The notes beneath the pieces are model-generated. The model saw only the letters and a list, made by a program, of their open reading frames with translations, did no database searches and had not been told where the DNA came from. Positions 10,891 to 24,263 of a stretch of 64,000 nucleotides of DNA are shown one piece after another. Each line of letters begins with the position of its first letter. Position 1 is the stretch's first letter. The DNA comes from Bettongia penicillata ogilbyi. Lineage: Eukaryota; Chordata; Mammalia; Diprotodontia; Potoroidae. The DNA is taken from the NCBI GenBank assembly GCA_023548195.1, contig JAJHZJ010000335.1:3939967-4003966 (forward strand), written 5' to 3'. Made by a program: the position numbers and the translations under genes.

Positions 10891-12769
10891 TTCTCAGAAA
10901 AGGAAGTGGAAATGAGCAACACAATGACTATGATTTGAACACAGATAGGTGTAATCAGTAGGAGTAATCAGTCTAATAAAGTAATTTCATTATTCAAATT
11001 TGAACCATTTTATGCTATAAATATATGTAAAATGGAGTGATTGGTTCCAATCCATATGTTAAAAAGTATTATATAACTACTGTATTAAGCTTAAATGTCA
11101 GCAAACAGTAGAAATTTCTGGCCTCACAATTATTTACAAGCTCTCTACCTTTCCCAGTTTATTTTAAATAGCATTTTTTTTCTTTACTCTCAACAGAAAA
11201 ATTGGAGGGAGGAAGAATTGGATTGGAGCTTAATAAAAAACGAATTGGGCTACAAAACTGTATTGAATGATGAAAAATTGAGTGGAATTAAAAAGAATTA
11301 AGAGATGTTGATGGTAGGCAAACTTATTTGAAGCAATGAGTGGCAACAGATGGATAGCCAAGAAGCTGCCCTGCTACACTCAAGATCTTTGAAAAGTGGT
11401 GGAGGAAGACCTTTAGTGTTTCCAGCAGATCCTCTACAGGAAAGGGAGTAGGAAAAGGAAGTAAATGGGAAAATGATAAGAATCACAGCAGAGGAGAAGA
11501 TGAAGGAGACATAGAAACTTCTTCCTTGTTAAGATTCTGTTTCTTGTAAATAAATGGGGCTTTTTTATCTGACATTCAACGAAATAAGAAATTTTTACTT
11601 CAATACATGCATACACACATATCTTTATTTAGCCATATTCTTGGGTTGATCAGATCTACAAATGTTGTGACTTATACTGATGCATATAAATATGTATGTG
11701 TGTGTTTATATATCTATGCATATATATAGTATGTGTGTATGAAAAGTATGTATAAATCACATATAATATATAAACAAAATAAGTATATTAGTTTGATACT
11801 TCTAGCCTTTGCAAAGATAAAGCTATGGGGTCGTTGGAAGTGTAATAGGTGATTCAACTTAGTTAAATGCAAAAAACATTTACTAGGCATCTAGTATATA
11901 GGAGGACATCATGCCAGGAGTTAAGATTAGAATTTTTAATTTAAAACACTCCATATTTCCAAGAAGTTCGCATTTTATTAGAGGCAATGATAAAAGTTTC
12001 AGGTTATAGTGTTCTGAAGGTCAGTGGACCAAGATCTTCATAGCTTCCCTAGACTGGGGACACAAAGGAGATAGAGAGTGAGAAGAGTAAAATGGGCTGA
12101 CCTGATAGCACTCTCATTCTTGCTCTATTTTCCTTCCCTTCTCAATCTTCTGTGCATAAAGATTCTCCCTCTGGTTCTCTTTCTTAAAGAATGCAAAAAG
12201 ATACTCAGCTTCCACAATACACCTTAACACCAAAGCCAAACCATAGGAATTAAAAATGAGCCAGTGGCTAAAATTTCAGGTCTCTGGAAAGAGGCAGCCT
12301 TGAAAAAATAAAACCAACAAACCTTTGAAAGCATGTCTAAGATGTAACATTCGAGATTTCTAACAAAGATCAGGCATAAAAAGGGTCTGTGTGACAAATG
12401 GATCTCCCACATTCTCCCTCTGGGAAAGAAATGAATCAACACTGGCCAACTTTAGAAAACATAACCAACATAAACTTGACTATTTCCTTATTCTCAGAAA
12501 TCCTAGCCAGTTGATTCTAAAAGTCCTTTGAACCCCAGAAACATTCAGTCCATAAGAGTTAGTAAGTCATCTTTAGACATGCCTTGAGACAATATGGAAG
12601 TCAAGATGACCTTCCAAAGATGAGTGGCATCAAAGGATAGACTCAGAGCTCTCTAAATGATCAGAAGGGATCTAGGGCTTACAGGCAGGATGTAGGATGC
12701 AAAGACTGAAGCACTGGGCTGTGCCTTCCCTCAGATTATCATGCTTTCAAAAAATTGAGAAAAATCTAA

Positions 12770-12965
12770 CCTTATAAAATATATATACATTTATATTATA
12801 TTATAGATTAGAAAAATTAAATATATAACATATCATAAATAATATTATATTGATATACTTTGTTATATATTGTATTTATTATATGTTTTCTATTGTATAT
12901 TAGGTGTGTAATATATAATGTATGTTTTATATAAGATAGATAGGTAGGTAGATGAGATAGATATA
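12770..12965. repeat. AT-rich tract with GATA/GGTA units
   Basis: Simple AT-rich sequence of TATA-type runs ending in GATAGATAGGTAGGTAG. It aligns with the AT-rich tract 39855-40062 of copy C, which expanded differently. Confidence 0.7.
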
Positions 12966-14619
12966 CTAATCCACAATTAGCTAAAGATATTAACCACCAT
13001 AGAATGTAAAGGAAGAATCATGGAATAACAGAATTTTGGGGTTGGAATTGATCTGAGAATACAGAATAGCAGTGTTGTGAGTGTCCTTAGAACACTGGGA
13101 ATAGAACAGTTTCAAGAGTCAGTCACTAAGTAAACACACATTTATTAAAACTTCAATATGTACCAGACACTGAATTAAGTTCTAGAGATATAAAGAAAGA
13201 CTCAAAGAATAAGTAAAAGACTCACAATCTAACAATGGAAATGACATGAAAACAACTATGTATAAATGAACTGTGTATTATAGAACAAATGAGAGAAAAG
13301 CAATACAGGGAAAGAACTAAAGGGGGGATTAGAAAGACTTCTTATGAAAGGTGAGATTTTTATCTGGGATTTTATGGAGGACAAGAAAAGGAAATGAGGA
13401 AGAAGAGAATGCCAAAGATGGGGGACAGTGTGTGAAAATGTCCGCCATTAAGAAATAGTGTCTTGTTTGAGGAATAGCAAGGAAGCCCATGTCATTGTAT
13501 CAATGGGGAAGTGAAAGGGAATGAGATGTGAGGACTGAAGTTATTGAAGCCTTTGAAAAACAAGCAAGTGACATTATATTTGATCCTGCAGATAAGAGGG
13601 CCCCCTGAACAAATATTGAGTCAGAGATGGAGGGGTGACATAATCAGACCTTCACTTTAGGAAGATACATTTGACATCTGAGCAAAGGATTGACTGGAGT
13701 GGGGAGAGACTTGAGGCGGAGTGGCCAACCAACACATGACACAACGATGTAAGTATCATGAAGGCCTGCAACCAGAGGTGACCGTGCCAGAGGAGAAAAG
13801 GGAGACTACGAAGAGAGATATAAAGGCAGAAGCAACAGGACTTAACAAATGATTGAATATGGGTGATTACAGAAAATGAGAAGTTAAGGATCACACCTAG
13901 ATTATAAGCCTCAGTAAATGAGAGAAACAGGAAAGTGAGGAAGGGAGGAGGGATTCAGAGTGGAAGATAAGGGCTTCTTCTATCCACATGTTGAATTTCA
14001 TGTGTCTCTTGGACATTCAGTGTGAGATATCCAAGAGGAGGTTGAAGATACAAAACCGGGTGTCAAAAGAGATGCCAGGGATGGATACGTAGGTATGGAA
14101 TCATATGCACACAGATTAAATTAACCCATTAGAGCTGATGGGATCACTAAATGAAGTAGCAGAGAGGAAGATGAGAGAAGGATTCTGAACAGAGCCTTGG
14201 TAAAAGCCTATAATCAATGACCATGATCAGGAAGAAGGGAAGAATCAGAAATGGTCCTTAAGATACTGAACACAGAATTCAGGGGTGGAGAGAACTCATA
14301 ATATAAAACATTCAGTGTCATAGTTATAAAGGACTTAGAGATGATCAAATCCAACTTCTTCATGAGACCAAAGAGAATAAATGAGACCCAGAAAGAAAAG
14401 ACTTGCTCAAGGCCACCCAAATATTTAGCATCAACAACCATACTAGAATCTGTCTTCCATTCAATGCTCCTTCCATTACATGGTCTCAACTTTGTTATTG
14501 TTATTACTGAATCAAAGTTTATAACTTGCCTTTACCCACACCAAATCTCAAGATAATCCATAATCTCTGAAAACAAGAAAAACGTGTCCTCCTGGCAAGT
14601 AATCATTAACAGCCCTGTT

Positions 14620-15577
14620 AAGGTTACATGGCCAATCCTTTTGTCCCTTCCCCTAGAAGGAGGAAAAAAATGCAAAAGGCAACAAAGTCACAGTTACATT
14701 GTGTGACATTGTGTGACAGAGACTCACCTGCATGATTTCAATTCTGAGGTGCCCTAATATTATAAAATGCAGTAACCTAGCAGCTGAGATCAGGAGATCA
14801 AATTCTCTGAGGTCTTCTTTGGCTCCCTTGGGAGAGAACTTTGTCAAAGAAATAATGACTTGGGAAAAGGTTGAATTCCTGCTTCAATCATTTATTTATC
14901 GGCCTGAGTCTTCACCTGTTTCTAGGGTAGCACTAGTAGGTGTCACCGAAGAGGGGAAAGTTGGCTGACCAGTACCAGGTCCTTTTCTCTTCTTCCTCGC
15001 TGGTGATTTAATCAGCTACACCATGTTACAGCCAGCCTGCTTTTGTTATTGTTCAGTCATTTCCATTATGTGTGAGTTTTTATGACCCCATTTGGGGTAT
15101 TCTTTAGTTTGCCATTTCTTTCCCCAGCTCATTTTTACAGATGAGGAACTGAGACAAAGTTAAGTGACTTGCTCTGGGTTCACACAACTAGTAAATGTCT
15201 GTAACAAGATTTGAACTCAGAAAGATGAGTCTTTCTGACTTCAGACCTGGCACTCTTTCCACTGTCTGCCATAACTTGCTTTGAGCTTAGAGGAAATAAA
15301 ATGGCTTGCAGGTCCATGTGGTCCCTTTCTCTTCTATTTTATGGAATTTATATCAGAAAAGAAGTTATTAATATTATCATAATAGCTCAGAGCTCCCTGC
15401 CTACACTTAGGAAAATCCCTAACTATTTTGTTCTCAGCTCCAATTTATGATTTCTGTAAATTTGAGCAAAATCAAGGTTCTGGAAACACTAAAGAAGCAT
15501 ACAAAATATGTTACAGTACCAGGTACAGTAGAGGGAAAGGGTGGAGAAATAGTGGATAAAGACAGAACTTCCTGTAA
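14620..15577. repeat. Duplication block shared with window start
   Basis: Collinear with 1-985 of copy A and with 41790-43700 of copy C. It contains a minus-strand MAR1-type SINE at about 15045-15275 and no gene. It ends where a long L1 starts. Confidence 0.8.
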
Positions 15578-16542
15578 CTTCTGGAAGCCAAAATGGCAGC
15601 GTAAAACCTAAGTTGCTCCCAAACTCCCTTACTGATACTAATTTCTAAAAAACATACATAAAATACCAAACCAGAAGCAACAATGGAACATCTGAGCCAA
15701 TAGAAAGAAAGGGTACAAAAGACTTGCAGTCCAGGATGCTTGGGAAATTAACAGGAAAAGCCACTCTTCCACTGGTGGAAGGGGAGTAGTATAGCATAGG
15801 AGGCATCCCAGCAAGCCAGTGGCAAGCCCCACCTCAGCAAACCAGGGGAAGATTCTGTGTCCCAGGGTGGTGGAACAGGCAAGCACCAAAAGGAGGACCC
15901 CACCTCTGACCCCCACTAGCACTAGCAGGGAAACTAATAGAGTCCAGCTTAGAAAACTGCCATGTGCATTGATGGGTATCCTCCAGCAGCCAAACCTCCC
16001 AGACCTTCACCACAACTCCAGGAAGCACAACTCCAGGATAAACAATTCCAGATGGCAGGCATCTACCAGGAGTCTAACATTCCAAGGCTTCAAAGCAGCC
16101 CAGGTGAACAGGCATCTTCCAGGGACTAGACTCCTCATCCCTACCCTGAGAACTTCAGTGTTGCTGATGCCAGCTCAGCACCAGGTAAGCTGGCAGATCC
16201 CTAATACCTCCAGCTGCCAGCACCTGAGGCCCCGGCACAAAAAACCAATAACCAGATTCCTAGCCCACAACACAAGAAGCTTGAGTCAATGCCCTTTGTG
16301 CTCCAGCAGGGGAGCTCAACTTGAAAAGTCAGGAAATAGGCAAACACCATGAGTAAAAAGCCAAAAGACAATAACCATAGATGCTTACTACAGGGACAGG
16401 AAAGATCAAAACAAAAATCCATAAGAGGACAACATTGTCAATATGCCAACATCCCAAACCTCAAAGGGGGGAATGTGAATTGGTCTCATGCTCAAAAAGC
16501 CTTTTTGGAAGAACTCTAGAAGCATTTTAAAGGTCAAATAAG

Positions 16543-16920
16543 ATGACACACTTATAACCCATGTTGAATGGCTTGCCTTCTCAACGAGAGTGCGAGGGAA
16601 GGGAAAAAGGGAGACTATTTGGAACTCAAAGTTTTAAAAACAAATGCTAAAAAATTGTTTTTACATGCAACTGGGAAACAAGATATACAAGCAATGAAGT
16701 ATAGAAATCTACAGTGCCAAAAAGAAAGCAACTGGGAAGTGGGTAAGGGGGGGGGGGGGGGTTGACAGATGAGAGGGTAGACTGGGGCAAGGAGTAATCA
16801 GAATGCATGCCATCTTGGTTTGGGGGGAAAGGGAGAGATGTACAGAAAATTTGGAACTCAAAATCTTAGTTAATGAATGTTGAAAATTAAAAATAAAGAC
16901 AAAAAAGAAAGCTAAAAACA
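16543..16920 (+). mobile_element. L1/HAL1 3' tail nested in the L1 ORF1
   Basis: A 378-bp 5'-truncated LINE tail interrupts the older L1 ORF1. It is bounded by an exact 10-bp target-site duplication, gtcaaataag, at 16533-16542 and 16921-16930, and ends in an A-rich tail. It contains a run of about 15 G at 16747-16761. Its two consecutive tail motifs match the HAL1 3' UTRs elsewhere in the window. Confidence 0.8.
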
Positions 16921-16930
16921 GTCAAATAAG

Positions 16931-17805
16931 AGAGGTAGAAGAAAACCTGGGGGAAGACATGAGAAATAGGCAAAAAACAGTAAATGGAAAAGGAGGGAGA
17001 AAAATTGGCTATAGAAAACAAGTCCTTAAAAAATACAATTAGCCAAATGGAAAAAAACACTACACTGAAGAAAATGACACCTTGAAAATTAGAACTGTCC
17101 AAATAGTAAAGGAGGCAAAAAAAATCTCAAGGAAGAGTACTCCTTCAAAAGTAAAATGGACAAAATGAAAAAGAGGTACAAATTCTAATTGAAGTAAACA
17201 AATTCATTAAAAATTTTAATTGGGAAACTGAAATATAATGACTCTAGACAGCCAGAATCAGTTAAACAAAATAAAAAAAATGAAAAAAATCAAAGAAAAC
17301 ATAAAATGCCTCATTAGCAAAACAACAGACTTGGAAATTAGATTCAGGAGAGCTAATTTTAAAATTTATTGCTCTACCTGAAAGTCATAATGAAAAAAAG
17401 AACCTGAAAAACATCTTCCATGAAATCATCAAGAAAAACTACCTTGAGGTCCTAGAACCAGAGGGTAAAATTATCATTGAAGGACTCCAGCAATCATCCC
17501 CTGAAAAAAATCCCAAATTGAAAATGCCAAGGAATATTGTAGTGAAATTCCAAAATTTCCAAGTCCAAAAGAAAATACTGCAAACAGACAGAAAGAAACA
17601 ATTTAAATATCATGGAAGCACAGTCAGGATTATGCAGGAACTTGCAGCTTCTACATTAAAAGATCAGAGGACTTGGAATGTGGTATGCCATAAGGGAAAG
17701 TTGTTTGGATTACAACCAAGGATCAACTACCCGGTAAAACTGGGCATAATCTTTCAGAGGAGGAGAGAGACATTCATTGAAAGAGGGAATTTCCAAACTT
17801 CCTGA
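16931..17805 (+). pseudogene. L1 ORF1 remnant, C-terminal part
   Basis: Coiled-coil-like Lys/Glu-rich text is followed by the C-terminal RNA-binding part, best preserved at 17518-17805 (MPRNIVVKFQNF onward). The N-terminal portion lies before the nested insertion at about 16455-16542, where an in-frame TAG is visible in 'gaactctagaagc'. It is not functional. Confidence 0.65.
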
Positions 17806-18464
17806 TGAAAAGATCAGAACTCAACAGAAAATTTGATCTTCAAACACAAGATTCATGAGAGGCATAAAAAGACAAACAAGAAAGAAAAAACATATTATTC
17901 AATAAGGATAAACCATTTACATCCCTACAAGTGAAGATGATACTTGTAAATCTTGAGAATTTTATCTTTATTAAGACCTTTAAAATAGGTATACATAGAC
18001 AGAGTTATTATATAACTCGGTATAAGTTGACATCTATGTGATGATAAATACATCTAATTAAGTAATGGAAAGGGACTGTATTGAGAGAAAAGGAGAGGGT
18101 AGATTACATCACATAAAGGGGCAGAAAGACTTATTACAAGGGAGGGAGAGAAGGGAGACACATGAACCTTACCCTTATCAGATTTGGCTCAAAGAGGGAA
18201 TAACATAATCAGGTATACAAATATAACTTAGCCTATAGGAAATAGGAGGGGAAAGGAAAGTAGAAGGAAGAAAGGAAGTAGAAAGTGGAAAGGAAAAGAA
18301 CAGGGACAGAAGGAAGGGAAGAAGTAGTAAAGGAAAAGGGGAAGAAAAGGTGGGGCTGAGAGAAAGGGAAGATTGAGGGAGGTAGGGGTTGAAATCAAAA
18401 CTCTAGTGAGGAGAGGAATGGAGAAAAGAAAAAATAAACAGGTGGAGAAATTGGATCGAAAGAA

Positions 18465-21400
18465 ATGGTAATCATTACCGTGAATGTGAATGGAATGAAC
18501 TCCCCCATAAAACAGAAGCAGAGAGCAAAGTGGATTAAAAATCATAATCCTACAATATGTTCTTTACAAGAAACTCATTTAAAGCAGAGGGATACACACA
18601 GAGTAAAAGTAAAAGTCTGGAGCAGAATATATTATCTTTAGCTAAAAAAATAACAGGGGTAGCAATACTAATCTCAGACAAAGCAAAAGCAAAAATAGAT
18701 CTAGTTAAAAGACATAAAGAAGGAAACTACAGCCTGCTAAAAGGTATCATAGATAACAAAGTAATATTATTACTAAATATATATGCAACAAGTGGCAAAG
18801 CATCCAAATTCTTATAGGAGAACTTGAAGGAATTACAGGAAGAAATTGACAGCAAAACTATACTAGTTGGGGACACTGACTGCCCCTCTCTCTAAACTAG
18901 ATACATCTAAACACAAAATAATCAAGAAGGAAGTTAAGAAGATAAATAGAATTTTATAAAACTTAGGTATGGTTGACCTCTAGAGAAAATTGAATGGGAA
19001 TAGAAAGAAACATATCTTTTTCTCAGTGGTACATGCCACCTACACAAAAACTGACCATGTATTAGGGCATAAAGACCTCACAGTCCAATACAGAGAAACA
19101 GAAATATTAAATACTTCCTTTTCATATCATAATGCAACAAAAATTACATTTAATGTATGTCCATGGAAAGATAGGCTTAAAACTAATTGCAAACTAAATA
19201 ATCTAATACTAAAGAATGAGTGGGTCAAACATCAAATCATAGAAACAACCAATAACTTCATACAAGAGAATGACCATAAGGAGACAACACACCGAAACTT
19301 ATGGGATGAAGTAAAAGTGGTTTTTAGAGGAAATTTTCTATCTCTAAATGCTAACATGAATAAGATAGAGAAAGAGGAGATCAACGAATTAGACATGCAA
19401 AATCTAGAAAAAGGAATTTTAAAATACTGAATTAAATGTCATATTACAGATTCTGAAAACCAAAGGAAAGATTAATAAAAATTGAAATTAAGAAAATGAT
19501 GGAACTAATAAATAAAACTAAAAACTGGTTTTATGAAAAAACAATAAAACACATAAACCTTTGGATACTTTGATTAAAAAAAAGTTTTGTCCCACTGTAT
19601 GCCAATAAACTTTACAATCTTAGTGAAATGGATGCATATTTACAAAAATGCAATTGCCCAGATTAACAGAAGAGGAAATGAAATCCTTAAATACCCCCAT
19701 TTCTGAAAAAAAGGAATTGAACAAGCCATCAATGAACTCCTAAGAAAAATTTTCCAGGGCCTGATGGATTTACAAGTGGATTCTGTCAAGCATTTAAAGA
19801 ATAATTAATTCCAATACTATAAAAAGTTTCTGAAACTAGGCAAAGAAGGTGTCCTAGCAAATACTTTTTATGACAAAAAATATGGTGCTGATGCCTAAAC
19901 TGGGAATATCAAAACAGAGAAAGAAAATTATAGACCAATCTCACAAATGAATATAGACGCAAAAAATTTTATATAAAATATTAGCAAAGAGATTATAGTA
20001 ACTTATCCCAAGGATAATACACTGTGACCATGTAGGATTTATATCAGGAATGCAGAACTGGTTCAATATTAGGAAAATTATCAGCATAATTGACCATATC
20101 AACAGCAAAGCTCATGGTTATCATATGATTGTCTCAATAGATACAGAAAAGGCTTTTGAAACATTCATTCCTATTAAAAAATACTAGAGAGCATAGGAAA
20201 ATTGAATCTTCCTTAAAATGATATGTAACGTCTATCTAAAACCATCAGCAAGCATCATACATCATGGGGATAAGCCTAGAAGCATTTCCAATAAGATCAG
20301 AGGTGAAACAAAGATGTCCATTATTGTCCATTATCACCGTTGTTATTCAATGTTGTACTAGAAGTGCTAGCTTTAGCAGTATGAGAAGAAAAAGAAATCA
20401 AAGAAATTTGAATAGGCAGAAAAGAAACAAAGCTATCATTCTGTGCAGATGATACGATGGTATACATAGAGCATCCTAGAGAATCAAGTAAAAAGCTACT
20501 AGAAATGATAAACAAATTTAGCAAAGTTCCAGGATGTAAAATAAACCCATATAAATAATCAGTATTACTATATATTATGAACAAAGTCTAACAGGAAGAG
20601 ACAGAGAAAATCAATTTAAAGTTACTGCAGACATTATAAAATATTTGGGAATCCACATACCAAAACCAACCCAGGAACTATATGAACACAATTACAAAAG
20701 TTTTCCCATAAATGAAGTCAGATCCAAATAATTGGAAAAGCATCAGTTCCTCATGGATAGGCTGAGGTAATATGCTAAAAATGACAATTCTCCTTAAATC
20801 AATTTACTTATTCGGTGCCATTCCAATGAAACTACAAAAAACCTATACAGCTAGGAAAAGTAATAATAAAATTCACCTGAAGAACAAAAGGTCAGAATAT
20901 CAAGGGAATTAATGAAAAGAAATGCAACAGAAAATGGCCAACCTATACCAGATCTTAAATTGCACTATAAAGCAGCAATCATCAAAATGATTTGGTACTG
21001 GCTAAAAAATAGAGTGGTGGTTCAGTGGAATAGGTTAAGTAAGCAAAATACAGTATTCAATGACTGTAGTAATCTACTGTTCGATAAACCCAAAGACTTC
21101 AGCTTCTGGGATAAAGGTTCATTATTTAACAAAAACTATTTGGAAAATGGAAAAATAGTATGGCAGGAACAAGGCATAGATCAACATCTTACATACTATA
21201 TCAAGATAAAGTCAAAATGGATACATGATTTAGATATACTACAAGCAAACTAGGAAACCAAGGAATAGTTTACCTGTCAGATTTATGGAGAAGGGAATAA
21301 TTTATGACCAAACAATAGATGGAAGACATTATTAAATGCAAAATAGATGATTTTGATTACATTTTACTGAAAAGTTTTGCACAAAAATAGCCAATGCAAA

Positions 21401-21900
21401 CAAGATTAAAAGAGAAATAAAGCTGGGGGAAAAATTTTTCCAGCCTGTATCTCTGATAAAGGCCTCATTTCTTAAATATTCAGAGAACTGAGACAAATTT
21501 ATAAGAATACAAGCCATTTCCCAGTTTATAAATGGTCAAGGGCAGTTTTCAGAGGAAGAAATTAAAACTATCTGTAGTCATATGAAGAAATGCTCTGAAT
21601 AACTTGAGCAGAGAAATGCAAATTAAAACAACTCTGAGGTTCTACACCACATCTATCAGATTGGCTAACATGATAAAACAAGAAAATGATAAATGCTCGA
21701 GAAGATGTGGGAAAATTGAAACGCTAATGCATTGTTGGTGGAATTGTGAACTGGTCCAAGCATTTTAGGGAGCAATTTTGAGTTATGCCCAAAGAGCTAT
21801 AAAAGCGTGCATACCCTTCTAGCAATACCACTTCTAGGTCTTTATCCCAAAGACATCATGCAAATGGGAAAATGACTCACATGTACAAAAATATTTATAG
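18465..21900 (+). pseudogene. L1 ORF2 (endonuclease/reverse transcriptase) remnant
   Basis: The frame opens around 'aatgtgaatggaatgaac' (18483), the L1 endonuclease start. Endonuclease segments are visible at 18557-18817 (VAILISDKAKAK, NIYATSGKAS) and 18990-19430 (TYTKTDHVLGHKD). The reverse transcriptase runs from about 19900 to 20600; its catalytic FADD motif reads CADD (about 20441), as does part of the following strand (TMVYIEHP). The C-terminal part is at 20912-21253 and is followed by the usual L1 3' ORF2 text to about 21900. Multiple stops and frameshifts rule out activity. Confidence 0.8.
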
Positions 21901-22508
21901 CAGCTCTTTTGGTGATGGCCAAGAATTGGAAATTGAGGGGATGCCTACCTATTGGGGAGTGGCTGAATAAATTGTGGTATATGAATGTAATGGAATACTA
22001 TTGTAGTATAAGAAATTAGCACTCAAACTTCAGGAAAACCTGGAAAGACTTAAACAAGCTGATGCTGAGTGAAGTGAGTAGAACCAGGAGATCATTGTAT
22101 ACTGCAACAGCATCATTGTGAAATGACAAACTTTCATAGACTTGGCTCTTCTCAGCAATGGAAGGATCTAAGAGAACTCCAAAAGATTCATGCTGGAAAA
22201 TGCTATCCACATCCAGAGAAAGAAATATGGAGTCTGAATGCAGATCAAAGCATACTATTTGATGCCTTTTTTTTCTTTTGTTGTTTTGTTTCTTCTTTCT
22301 GTAGTTCTTCCCACTGGTTCTTTGAAAAATGTTCATCTTTACAACACGATTAATGTGAAAATATGTTTAACATGAATGTGTATATAGATGCTATATCAGA
22401 TTTCATGCCAACTTGGGGAGGGAGAAGAGAAGGAAAGCAGAGAAAACTGAAAACTCAGAAGCTTATGGAAGTGAATATTGAAAACTAAAAATAAATAAAT
22501 AAATTTTA

Positions 22509-23018
22509 GAGTGTCCCTGAATAGGGAAAAAAAGAAACCATCTGCCATTATGAAATCTTTTTATGGAAAAATAAAGTATACTTACGAAAATTGGTTCTAA
22601 AAATAGCACCTCTCTTGGGGGATGGGTGAACAAATTGTGATACCTGAATGTAATGGAATATTATTGTTTCATAAGAAATAGTGAGCAAGTGGATTTCACA
22701 AAAACTTGAACTGACAAGAACTGATGCTAAGAAAAGTAAACAAAACCAGGAAAACATGGTCCACAGTAACAGTAACATTGTGCTATGAAACACTTTGTTA
22801 GACTTACCTATTCTGTGCAATGTAAGGATCTGACACAATTCCAAAAGACATATGATGGAAAATGCTATCCATAACCAGAGAAAGAACTATGGAGTCTGAA
22901 TGCAGATCCAAGCATACTATTTTCATTTCTTTTTTTTGCTTTTTCTTTCTTTTGATTTTTTTCCCTGTTGCTCTGATTCTTCTTTCACAACAGGACTAAT
23001 GTGGAAATATGTCTAATA

Positions 23019-23068
<50 letters not shown>

Positions 23069-23200
23069 GCCTTATCAGATTGCATGGCATCTTGGGAATG
23101 GGGGAGGAGCAGTAGCAGTGAAAAATTTAGAACTCAAAATCTTAAAAAGTGAATGTTGAAAACTAAAAACAAATGCTTAAAATAACATTTAAATAGACTT
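22509..23200 (+). mobile_element. Second L1 3' end with (TA)n
   Basis: A 5'-truncated L1 tail repeats the last ORF2 phrases ('ggatgggtgaacaaattgtg', 'tggaatattattg') and the 3' UTR, ending in 'aaaactaaaaacaaatg'. It contains a pure TA run at 23022-23063. It lies immediately after the longer L1, so it was either a separate insertion or a partial tandem copy. Confidence 0.65.
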
Positions 23201-24042
23201 TCTTTTCTTTTTCATGAAACATACTTGTTTTTAAAATTTATTTATTTATTTAACTTTTCAACATTCATTTCCACAAAATTTTGGGTTCCAAATTTTCTCC
23301 CCATTTGTCCCCTCCCCCACCCCAAAATGCCAAGCATTCTAATTGCCCCTATCATCAATCTGCCCTCTCTTCTAACATCCCTCCCTTCCTTTATCCCCAT
23401 CTTCTCTTTTGTCCTGTAGGGCAAGATAACTTTCTATACCCCATTACCTGTATTTCTATTTCTTAGTTGCAAGAACAATACTCAACAGTTGTTCCTAAAA
23501 CTTTGAGTTCCAACTTCTCCCCATCTCTCTCTCCCCACTCATTCCCTTTGGGAAGGCAGGCAATTCAATATAGGTCATATCTGTGTAGTTTTGCAAATGA
23601 TTTCCATAATAGTCATGTTGTATATGACTAACTATAATTCCCTCCATCCTATCCTGCCCCCCATTGCTTCTATTCTCTCTTTTGATCCTGTCCCTCCCCA
23701 AGAGTGTTGACTTCAGATTGCTCCCTCCTCCCACTGCCCTCCCTTCTATCACCCCCCCCACGCCGCTGATCCCTTTCTCCCCCACTTTCCTGTATTGTAA
23801 GGTTTTCACACCAGAATGAGTGTACATTTTATTCCTTCCTTTAGTCGAATGTGATGAGAGTAAGCTTCATGTTTTTTCTCTCACCTCCCCTCCTTTTTCG
23901 TCCACTGAAAAGTCTTTTATTTGCCTCTTTTATGAGAGATAACCTGCCCCATTCCATTTCTCCCTTTCTCCTAATACATTTCTCTTTTACTGCTTGATTT
24001 CATTTTTTTAAGATATGATTCCATGCTATTCAAGTCACCTTG

Positions 24043-24100
24043 TGCTCTCTGTCTCTGTCTCTGTCTCTGTCTCTCTGTCTCTCTCTCTCTCTCTCTCTTT

Positions 24101-24138
<38 letters not shown>
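24043..24138. repeat. TCTG / TC / TG compound microsatellite
   Basis: A run of CTCTGT units passes into pure CT and then pure TG. It corresponds to the short CA/GTGC repeat at 5038-5075 in the sister HAL1, expanded here. Confidence 0.9.
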
Positions 24139-24141
<3 letters not shown>

Positions 24142-24263
24142 CCCACCAACTACCCAGATACTGAAAAAAGTTTCAAGAGTTACAAATATTGTCTTTCCAT
24201 GTAGGAATGTAAACAGTTCAACTTCAGTAAGTCCCTTACGATTTCTTTTTGCTGTTTACCCTT

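Larger units (their letters stand above)
5923..15577. repeat. Segmental duplication copy B, OR4B1-bearing unit
   Basis: Starting at 'aaataaaactcttgtg' (5923), the sequence is collinear with 26996-43700 over the OR gene and its flanks, allowing for insertions. Matching landmarks are 5950/27025 (downstream flank), 7066-7995/28089-29003 (OR), 8109/29118 (GGAT repeat), 10640/33110 (L1 fragment), 11640/34100, 12966/40065 and 14761/41935. Between 5923 and 6990 lies only the OR downstream flank, with no gene. The interval 10890-14620 has no recognisable gene, only an interspersed repeat at about 13120-13700 and AT-rich runs. Confidence 0.85.
15578..22508 (+). mobile_element. Near full-length L1, degraded
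   Basis: An L1 of about 6.9 kb with all parts in order: 5' UTR (15578-16440), ORF1 (about 16450-17805, interrupted by a nested tail), inter-ORF purine-rich segment (17820-18460), ORF2 (about 18465-21900) and 3' UTR ending in an A-rich tail (22480-22508). It is dead: both ORFs carry many stops and frameshifts. The 5' half is shared with copy A (1000-3050); copy C shows no convincing L1 at the matching place (about 43700). The flank pair that would show a target-site duplication is not clear. Confidence 0.8.
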